From contig NW_027480467.1 of assembly GCF_051401765.1 (NCBI RefSeq), positions 2,294,001 to 2,358,000 on the forward strand: a stretch of 64,000 bases of DNA. The letters run 5' to 3'. The notes beneath the pieces were generated by a model, which was not told the DNA's origin, searched no databases, and saw nothing but the letters and a program-made list of their open reading frames with translations. A program made the position numbers and the translations under genes. Source of the DNA: Calliopsis andreniformis (taxonomy: Eukaryota > Arthropoda > Insecta > Hymenoptera > Andrenidae). Positions 52,905 to 62,168 of this stretch are shown one piece after another. How positions within the stretch are numbered: the stretch's first letter is position 1; each line of letters begins with the position of its first letter.

Positions 52905-55900
52905 TCCTCAATACTCAACCATCAATCCTCAATTCTCAATACTCAATAGAATATCCTGAATTCTCATGTTTCAATACTCAATCCACAATATTCAATAATC
53001 AAATCTCAATCCTCAAACATCAATTCTCAACACTCAATCCTCAACACTCAGTACTCTCTCTTCATTCTTCCATCATCAATCCTCAATCCTCAATAGAATA
53101 TCCTCAAATCACAGTTTTCAATACTCAATCCCCAACATTCAATCTTCAAATCTCAATCCACAAACATCAATTCTCATCACTCAACACTCAACACTCAGTC
53201 CACAATCTTCAATCCTCAATACTCAGTCCTCAATCCTCAATCCTCAATCCTCAATCCTCAATCCTCAATCTTCAATCCACAATACTCAATCTGCAATCCT
53301 CAATCCTCAACCCTCAGTCCTCACTCCTCAAACATCAATCCTCAACCCTCAGCCCTGATCCTCAACCCTCAAACCTCAATCCTCAATCCTCAATCCTCAA
53401 TCTTCTATCTTCAATCCTCAATACCCAATCTTCAATCCTCAATCCTCAGTCCACAAACCTCAATTCTGAATCCTCAACCCTGAATCCTCAATCTTCAATC
53501 CTCAGACATCAACCATAAATGCTCAATTCTCAATACTCAACAGAATATCCTGAATTCTCAGTTTTCAATACTCAATCCCCAATCTTCAATCTTCAAATCT
53601 CAATCCACAAACATCAATTCTCATCACTCTACCCTCAACACTCAGTCCTCAATCTTCAATCCTCAACCCTCAATCCTCAATCCTCAATCCTCAATCCTCA
53701 ATCCTCAATCTTCAATCCACAATACTCAACCTGCAATCCTCAATCCTCAATCCTCAATACTCAATCCTCAATTCTCAATCCCCAATCCTCTGCCATCATT
53801 CCTCAAAACTTAATCCTCAAACCTCAATCGTCAACCGTCAGTCCTCGTCCTCAATCCTCAACACTCAGCCCTCAATCCTCAATCCTCAATCTTCAATCCT
53901 CAATCCTCAATCCACAATCCTCAATCCTCAACCTTCAATCCTCAAAACTCAATCTTCAATCTTCAATCCTCAATCCTCAATCCTCAATCCTCAATCCGCA
54001 ATCCTCAATCTTCAATCCTCAATACTCAATCTTCATTCCTCAATCCTCAATCCTGAAATCCTCAATCCTCAATATTCAACACACAACCCTCAAAGTTCAA
54101 TCCTCAATACACAACCATCAATCCTCAATTCTCAATACTCAATCATCAGCCTTCAATCCTCAACACTCAATCTTCAATCCTAAACCCTCAATCTTCAATT
54201 GACAATCTTCGATCCTCAATACTGAATCTTCAATCCTCAATCCTCAATCCTCAATCCTCAATCCTCAATCCTTAATCCTCAACCTTCAATCCTCAGTCCT
54301 CAATCCTCAATCTTCAATCCTCAACCCTCAATCCTCATCCTCAATCATCAATCCTCAATCTTCAATCCTCAATACTCAATCTTCAATCCTCAATCCTGAA
54401 TCCTCAATCCTCAATCCTCAATCCCCAATCAACAATCCTCAATCTCCAATACTCAACCCTCTATCCTCAATCCTCAATTCTCAATCCTCAATACTCAACC
54501 ATCAATCCTCAATTCTCAATACTCAATAGAATATCCTGAATTGTCAGGATTCAATACTCAAACGTCAATCCTCAACACTCAGCCCTCAATCTGAATCCTC
54601 AATCCTCAATCCTCAATCCTCAATTTTCAATCCTCAATCCTCAACCCTAACTCCTCATCCTCAATTCTCAATTCTCAATCCTCAATCCTCAATCCTCAAC
54701 CTTCAATCCTCAATAATCTATCTCCAATCCTAGATCTCCAATCCCCAATCCTCAATACTTAATCCTCAATCTTCAATCCTCAATCCCCAGTCCTCAATCT
54801 TAAATCCCCAATCCTCAACACTCAATCCTCAATCCTCAATCTTCAATCATCAATACTCAATCTTCAATCCTCAATCCTCAACCTTCAATCCTCAATCCTC
54901 AATTCTCAATCCTCAATACTCAGTCCTCAATCGTCAATCCTCAATCCCCAATCCTCAATCTTCAATCCTCAATCCTCAATCCTCAATCCTCAATCCTCAA
55001 TCCTCAATCCTCAATCCTCAATCCTCACTCCTCAAACCTGAATCCTCAACCCTCAGTCCTCATACTTAATTCTCAATTCTCAATCCTCAATCCTCAATTC
55101 TCAATCTTCAATCCTCAATAATCTATCTCCAATCCTAGATCTCCAATCCCCAATCCTCAATACTTAATCCTCAATCTTCAATCCTCAATCCCCAGTCCTC
55201 AATCTTAAATCCCCAATCCTCAACACTCAATCCTCAATCCTCAATCTTCAATCATCAATACTCAATCTTCAATCCTCAATCCTCAACCTTCAATCCTCAA
55301 TCCTCAATCCTCAATTCTCAATCCTCAATACTCAGTCCTCAATCGTCAATCCTCAATCCCCAATCCTCAATCTTCAATCCTCAATCCTCAATCCTCAATC
55401 CTCAATCCTCAATCCTCATTCCTCAAACCTCAATCCTCAACCCTCAGTCCTCATACTTAATTCTCAATTCTCAATCCTCAATCCTCAATTCTCAATCTTC
55501 AATCCTCAATGATCTATCTCCAATCCTAGATCCCAAATCCCCAATCCTCAATCCTTAATCCTCAATCTTCAATCCTCAATCTCCAGTGCTGAATCTTAAA
55601 TCCTCAATCCTCAACACTCAATCCTCAATCCTCAATCTTCAATCATCAATACTCAATCTTCAGTCCTCAATCCTCATCCTTCAATCCTCAATCCTCAATT
55701 CTCAATCCTCAATACTCAGTCCTCAATCGTCAATCCTCAATCCCCAATCCTCAATCTTCAATCCTCAATCCTCAATCCTCAATCCTCAATCCTCAATCCT
55801 CAATATTCAATCCTCAATAATCAATCTTCAATCCTCAATCCTCAATCCTCAATCCTCAATCCTCAATCCTCAATCCTCAGTCTTCAATCCTCAATACTCA

Positions 55901-56319
55901 ATCTGCAATCCTCAATCCTCAATCCTCAATCCTCAACCCTCTGTCCTCATCCTCAATTCTCAATTCTCAATCCTCAATTCTCAATCCTGAATTTTCAATC
56001 CTCAATAATCTATCTCCAATCCTAGATCCCCAATCCCCATCCTCAATCCTTAATCCTCAATCTTCAATCCTCAATCCCCAGTCATCAATCTTAAATCCTC
56101 AATCCTCAATCCTCAATCCTCAATCCTCAATCTTCAATCCTCAATACTCAATCTTCAGTCCTCAATCCTAAATCCTCAATCCTCAATCCTCAATTCTCAG
56201 TCCTGAATACTCAATCCTCAATCGTCAATCCTCAATCCCCAATCCTCAATCTTCAATCCTCAATCCTCAATCCTTAATCCTCAATCCTCAATCTTCAATC
56301 CTGAATACTCAATCTTCAA
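52905..56319 (+). repeat. HOR unit alpha, distal copy (3,415 bp)
   Basis: It matches the alpha unit at the window start: the TCAGTTTT cassette at 53,547 lies 53,131 bases after 416, and the ATTG-loop inverted repeat at 54,533 lies 53,131 after 1,402. The unit is longer than 3,003 bp mainly because of a 405-bp internal duplication. The TCATGTTT cassette at 52,953 recurs at 56,368, and the TCAGTTTT cassette at 53,547 recurs at 56,962, giving the 3,415-bp step. Confidence 0.8.
54712..55507 (+). repeat. 405-bp nested tandem duplication inside alpha
   Basis: The AATAATCTATCTCCAATCC landmark starts at 54,712 and again at 55,117 (405 apart), with a third related copy (AATGATCTATCTCC) at 55,508. Both copies contain TTAAATCCCCAATCC. 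The second is 391 bp because it has fewer consensus heptamers, although it gained one elsewhere. The net change is -14 bp, or two units. Confidence 0.72.
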
Positions 56320-56907
56320 TCCTCAATACTCAACCATCAATCATCAATTCTCAATACTCAATAGAATATCCTGAATTCTCATGTTTCAATACTCAATCCA
56401 CAATATTCAATAATCAAATCTCAATCCTCAAACATCAATTCTCAACACTCAATCCTCAACACTCAGTACTCTCTCTTCATTCTTCCATCATCAATCCTCA
56501 ATCCTCAATAGAATATCCTCAAATCACAGTTTTCAATACTCAATCCCCAACATTCAATCTTCAAATCTCAATCCACAAACATCAATTCTCATCACTCAAC
56601 ACTCAACACTCAGTCCACAATCTTCAATCCTCAATACTCAGTCCTCAATCCTCAATCCTCAATCCTCAATCCTCAATCCTCAATCTTCAATCCTCAATAC
56701 TCAATCTGCAATCCTCAATCCTCAATCCTCAGTCCTCACTCCTCAAACATCAATCCTCAACCCTCAGCCCTGATCCTCAACCCTCAAACCTCAATCCTCA
56801 ATCCTCAATCCTCAATCTTCTATCTTCAATCCTCAATACCCAATCTTCAATCCTCAATCCTCAGTCCACAAACCTCAATTCTGAATCCTCAATCCTGAAT
56901 CCTCAAT
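56320..56907 (+). repeat. Alpha unit head, before the 2.63-kb tandem pair
   Basis: This repeats 52,905-53,492: the TCATGTTT cassette (56,368), TCATTCTTCCATCATC, CCTCAAATCACAG, and the segment beginning CCAACATTCAATCTTC that also opens the window. It leads without a break into the 56,908 unit. Confidence 0.65.
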
Positions 56908-59534
56908 CTTCAATCCTCAGACATCAACCATAAATGCTCAATTCTCAATACTCAACAGAATATCCTGAATTCTCAGTTTTCAATACTCAATCCCCAATCT
57001 TCAATCTTCAAATCTCAATCCACAAACATCAATTCTCATCACTCTACCCTCAACACTCAGTCCTCAATCTTCAATCCTCAACCCTCAATCCTCAATCCTC
57101 AATCCTCAATCCTCAATCCTCAATCTTCAATCCACAATACTCAATCTGCAATCCTCAATCCTCAATCCTCAATACTCAATCCTCAATTCTCAATCCCCAA
57201 TCCTCTGCCATCATTCCTCAAAACTCAATCCTCAAACCTCAATCGTCAACCGTCAGTCCTCGTCCTCAATCCTCAACACTCAGCCCTCAATCCTCAATCC
57301 TCAATCTTCAATCCTCAATCCTCAATCCACAATCCTCAATCCTCAACCTTCAATCCTCAAAACTCAATCTTCAATCTTCAATCCTCAATCCTCAATCCTC
57401 AATCCTCAATCCGCAATCCTCAATCTTCAATCCTCAATACTCAATCTTCATTCCTCAATCCTCAATCCTGAAATCCTCAATCCTCAATATTCAACACACA
57501 ACCCTCAAAGTTCAATCCTCAATACACAACCATCAATCCTCAATTCTCAATACTCAATCATCAGCCTTCAATCCTCAACACTCAATCTTCAATCCTAAAC
57601 CCTCAATCTTCAATTGACAATCTTCGATCCTCAATACTGAATCTTCAATCCTCAATCCTCAATCCTCAATCCTCAATCCTCAATCCTCAATCCTTAATCC
57701 TCAACCTTCAATCCTCAGTCCTCAATCCTCAATCTTCAATCCTCAACCCTCAATCCTCATCCTCAATCATCAATCCTCAATCTTCAATCCTCAATACTCA
57801 ATCTTCAATCCTCAATCCTGAATCCTCAATCCTCAATCCTCAATCCCCAATCAACAATCCTCAATCTCCAATACTCAACCCTCTATCCTCAATCCTCAAT
57901 TCTCAATCCTCAATACTCAACCATCAATCCTCAATTCTCAATACTCAATAAAATATCCTGAATTGTCAGGATTCAATACTCAAACGTCAATCCTCAACAC
58001 TCAGCCCTCATTCTGAATCCTCAATCCTCAACCCTCAATCCTCAATTTTCAATCCTCAATCCTCTACCCTCAGTCCTCATCCTCAATTCTCAATTCTCAA
58101 TCCTCAATCCTCAATCCTCAATCTTCAATCCTCAATAATCTATCTCCAATCCTAGATCCCCAATCCCCAATCCTCAATCCTTAATCCTCAATCTTCAATC
58201 CTCAATCTCCAGTGCTCAATCTTAAATCCTCAATCCTCAACACTCAATCCTCAATCCTCAATCTTCAATCATCAATACTCAATCTTCAGACCTCAATCCT
58301 CATCCTTCAATCCTCAATCCTCAATTCTCAATCCTCAATACTCAGTCCTCAATCGTCAATCCTCAATCCCCAATCCTCAATCTTCAATCCTCAATCCTCA
58401 ATCCTCAATCCTCAATCCTCCGTATTCAATCCTCAATAATCAATCTTCAATCCTCAATCCTCAATCCTCAATCCTCATTCTTCAATCCTCAATACTCGAC
58501 CTTCAATCCTCAATCCTCAATCCTCAATCCTCAATCCTCAATCCTCAATCCTCAATCCTCAGTCTTCAATCCTCAATACTCAATCTTCAATCCTCAATAC
58601 TCAATCTGCAATCCTCAATCCTCAATCCTCAACCCTCATCCTTCAATCTTCAATACCCAATCCTCAATCTTCAATTCTCAATACTCAATCCTTAATCCTC
58701 AATCTTCAATCCTCAGTCCTCAATTCGCAATCCTCAATCCTCCGTATTCAATCCTCAATAATCAATCTTCAATCCTCAATCCTCAATCCTCAATCCTCAT
58801 TCTTCAATCCTCAATACTCGACCTTCAATCCTCAATCCTCAATCCTCAATCCTCAATCCTCAATCCTCAATCCTCAATCCTCAGTCTTCAATCCTCAATA
58901 CTCAATCTTCAATCCTCAATACTCAATCTGCAATCCTCAATCCTCAATCCTCAACCCTCATCCTTCAATCTTCAATACCCAATCCTCAACCTTCAATCCT
59001 CAATACTCAATCTGCAATCCTCAATCCTCAATCCTCAATACTCAACCCTCAGTCCTCATCCTCAATTCTCAATTCTCAATCCTCAATCCTCAATCCTGAA
59101 TTTTCAATCCTCAATAATCTATCTCCAATCCTAGATCTCCAATCCCCAATCCTCAATCCTTAATCCTCAATCTTCAATCCTCAATTCCCAGTCATCAATC
59201 TTACATCCTCAATCCTCAATCCTCAATCCTCAATCCTCATTCTTCAATCCTCAATACTCAATATTCAATCCTCAATCCTCAATCCTCAATCCTCAATCCT
59301 CAATCCTCAATCCTCAATCCTCAATCTTCAATCCTCAATACTCAATCTGCAATCCTCAATCCTCAACCCTCAACCCTCATTCTTCAATCTTCAATACCCA
59401 ATCCTCAATCTTAAATTCTCAATTCACAATCCTTAATCCTCAATCCTCAATCCTCAATCCTCAGACCTCAAACATCAATATTCAACCCTCAGTCCTCGTC
59501 CTCAATCCACAACACTCAATCCTCAATCCTCGAT
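56908..59534 (+). repeat. HOR unit of 2,627 bp, copy 1
   Basis: Pairs at +2,627: cassettes 56,962/59,589, inverted repeats 57,955/60,582 and CAGTGCTCAATC 58,212/60,839. The first half is alpha-type and the second half is 10-kb-type. A 322-bp nested repeat is seen from CCGTATTCAATCC at 58,421 and 58,743. The inverted repeat is preceded by AATAAAATATCC, a form seen only in these two copies. Confidence 0.82.
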
Positions 59535-62168
59535 CTTCAATCCTCAGACATCAACCATAAATGCTCAATTCTCAATACTCAACAGAATATCCTGAATTCT
59601 CAGTTTTCAATACTCAATCCCCAATCTTCAATCTTCAAATCTCAATCCACAAACATCAATTCTCATCACTCTACCCTCAACACTCAGTCCTCAATCTTCA
59701 ATCCTCAACCCTCAATCCTCAATCCTCAATCCTCAATCCTCAATCCTCAATCTTCAATCCACAATACTCAATCTGCAATCCTCAATCCTCAATCCTCAAT
59801 ACTCAATCCTCAATTCTCAATCCCCAATCCTCTGCCATCATTCCTCAAAACTCAATCCTCAAACCTCAATCGTCAACCGTCAGTCCTCGTCCTCAATCCT
59901 CAACACTCAGCCCTCAATCCTCAATCCTCAATCTTCAATCCTCAATCCTCAATCCACAATCCTCAATCCTCAACCTTCAATCCTCAAAACTCAATCTTCA
60001 ATCTTCAATCCTCAATCCTCAATCCTCAATCCTCAATCCGCAATCCTCAATCTTCAATCCTCAATACTCAATCTTCATTCCTCAATCCTCAATCCTGAAA
60101 TCCTCAATCCTCAATATTCAACACACAACCCTCAAAGTTCAATCCTCAATACACAACCATCAATCCTCAATTCTCAATACTCAATCATCAGCCTTCAATC
60201 CTCAACACTCAATCTTCAATCCTAAACCCTCAATCTTCAATTGACAATCTTCGATCCTCAATACTGAATCTTCAATCCTCAATCCTCAATCCTCAATCCT
60301 CAATCCTCAATCCTCAATCCTTAATCCTCAACCTTCAATCCTCAGTCCTCAATCCTCAATCTTCAATCCTCAACCCTCAATCCTCATCCTCAATCATCAA
60401 TCCTCAATCTTCAATCCTCAATACTCAATCTTCAATCCTCAATCCTGAATCCTCAATCCTCAATCCTCAATCCCCAATCAACAATCCTCAATCTCCAATA
60501 CTCAACCCTCTATCCTCAATCCTCAATTCTCAATCCTCAATACTCAACCATCAATCCTCAATTCTCAATACTCAATAAAATATCCTGAATTGTCAGGATT
60601 CAATACTCAAACGTCAATCCTCAACACTCAGCCCTCATTCTGAATCCTCAATCCTCAACCCTCAATCCTCAATTTTCAATCCTCAATCCTCTACCCTCAG
60701 TCCTCATCCTCAATTCTCAATTCTCAATCCTCAATCCTCAATCCTCAATCTTCAATCCTCAATAATCTATCTCCAATCCTAGATCCCCAATCCCCAATCC
60801 TCAATCCTTAATCCTCAATCTTCAATCCTCAATCTCCAGTGCTCAATCTTAAATCCTCAATCCTCAACACTCAATCCTCAATCCTCAATCTTCAATCATC
60901 AATACTCAATCTTCAGACCTCAATCCTCATCCTTCAATCCTCAATCCTCAATTCTCAATCCTCAATACTCAGTCCTCAATCGTCAATCCTCAATCCCCAA
61001 TCCTCAATCTTCAATCCTCAATCCTCAATCCTCAATCCTCAATCCTCCGTATTCAATCCTCAATAATCAATCTTCAATCCTCAATCCTCAATCCTCAATC
61101 CTCATTCTTCAATCCTCAATACTCGACCTTCAATCCTCAATCCTCAATCCTCAATCCTCAATCCTCAATCCTCAATCCTCAATCCTCAATCCTCAGTCTT
61201 CAATCCTCAATACTCAATCTTCAATCCTCAATACTCAATCTGCAATCCTCAATCCTCAATCCTCAACCCTCATCCTTCAATCTTCAATACCCAATCCTCA
61301 ATCTTCAATTCTCAATACTCAATCCTTAATCCTCAATCTTCAATCCTCAGTCCTCAATTCGCAATCCTCAATCCTCCGTATTCAATCCTCAATAATCAAT
61401 CTTCAATCCTCAATCCTCAATCCTCAATCCTCATTCTTCAATCCTCAATACTCGACCTTCAATCCTCAATCCTCAATCCTCAATCCTCAATCCTCAATCC
61501 TCAATCCTCAATCCTCAGTCTTCAATCCTCAATACTCAATCTTCAATCCTCAATACTCAATCTGCAATCCTCAATCCTCAATCCTCAACCCTCATCCTTC
61601 AATCTTCAATACCCAATCCTCAACCTTCAATCCTCAATACTCAATCTGCAATCCTCAATCCTCAATCCTCAATACTCAACCCTCAGTCCTCATCCTCAAT
61701 TCTCAATTCTCAATCCTCAATCCTCAATCCTGAATTTTCAATCCTCAATAATCTATCTCCAATCCTAGATCTCCAATCCCCAATCCTCAATCCTTAATCC
61801 TCAATCTTCAATCCTCAATTCCCAGTCATCAATCTTACATCCTCAATCCTCAATCCTCAATCCTCAATCCTCATTCTTCAATCCTCAATACTCAATATTC
61901 AATCCTCAATCCTCAATCCTCAATCCTCAATCCTCAATCCTCAATCCTCAATCCTCAATCTTCAATCCTCAATACTCAATCTGCAATCCTCAATCCTCAA
62001 CCCTCAACCCTCATTCTTCAATCTTCAATACCCAATCCTCAATCTTAAATTCTCAATTCACAATCCTTAATCCTCAATCCTCAATCCTCAATCCTCAGAC
62101 CTCAAACATCAATATTCAACCCTCAGTCCTCGTCCTCAATCCACAACACTCAATCCTCAATCCTCGAT
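59535..62168 (+). repeat. HOR unit of 2,627-bp type, copy 2 (2,634 bp)
   Basis: The junction near 59,535 joins TCGATCTTCAATCC to TCAGACATCAACC. The nested repeat is 329 bp here (61,048/61,377) against 322 bp in copy 1, a one-heptamer gain, and the TCAGACCTC marker is accordingly 2,634 bases after its partner (59,461/62,095). Confidence 0.8.

Larger units (their letters stand above)
2825..56385. repeat. Cassette variant with right side TCATGTTT (19 sites)
   Basis: Starts of ATCCTGA: 2,825; 15,448; 16,135; 19,139; 19,826; 20,422; 25,239; 25,926; 26,522; 33,808; 37,189; 37,883; 42,014; 42,434; 47,195; 47,615; 52,130; 52,953; 56,368. The site at 52,130 reads ATCCTGC. Seven sites carry the GAGTATCC form, always the second such cassette of a beta core (16,135; 19,826; 25,926; 37,883; 42,434; 47,615) or a 596-bp duplicate of it (20,422; 26,522), with an AAACACAACCCCCAACC lead-in; counting both duplicates gives eight. 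Confidence 0.75.
416..59606. repeat. Cassette variant with right side TCAGTTTT (10 sites)
   Basis: The left arm ATCCTGAATTC is intact but followed by TCAGTTTTCAA, so no hairpin is possible; it is preceded by CAACAGAAT. Starts of ATCCTGA: 416; 3,419; 15,778; 19,469; 25,569; 34,138; 37,519; 53,547; 56,962; 59,589. It occurs once per alpha unit and once per full beta core. Confidence 0.8.
1402..60599. repeat. Family of perfect 7-bp inverted repeats, loop ATTG (10 sites)
   Basis: Same arms as the ATTC family, with the loop changed to ATTG, which destroys the EcoRI site. Starts: 1,402; 21,792; 27,892; 30,200; 40,141; 45,322; 49,873; 54,533; 57,955; 60,582. All lie in alpha or alpha-like sequence, usually followed by ACTCAAACGTCAATCC, so the loop base marks a lineage of the HOR. 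Confidence 0.85.
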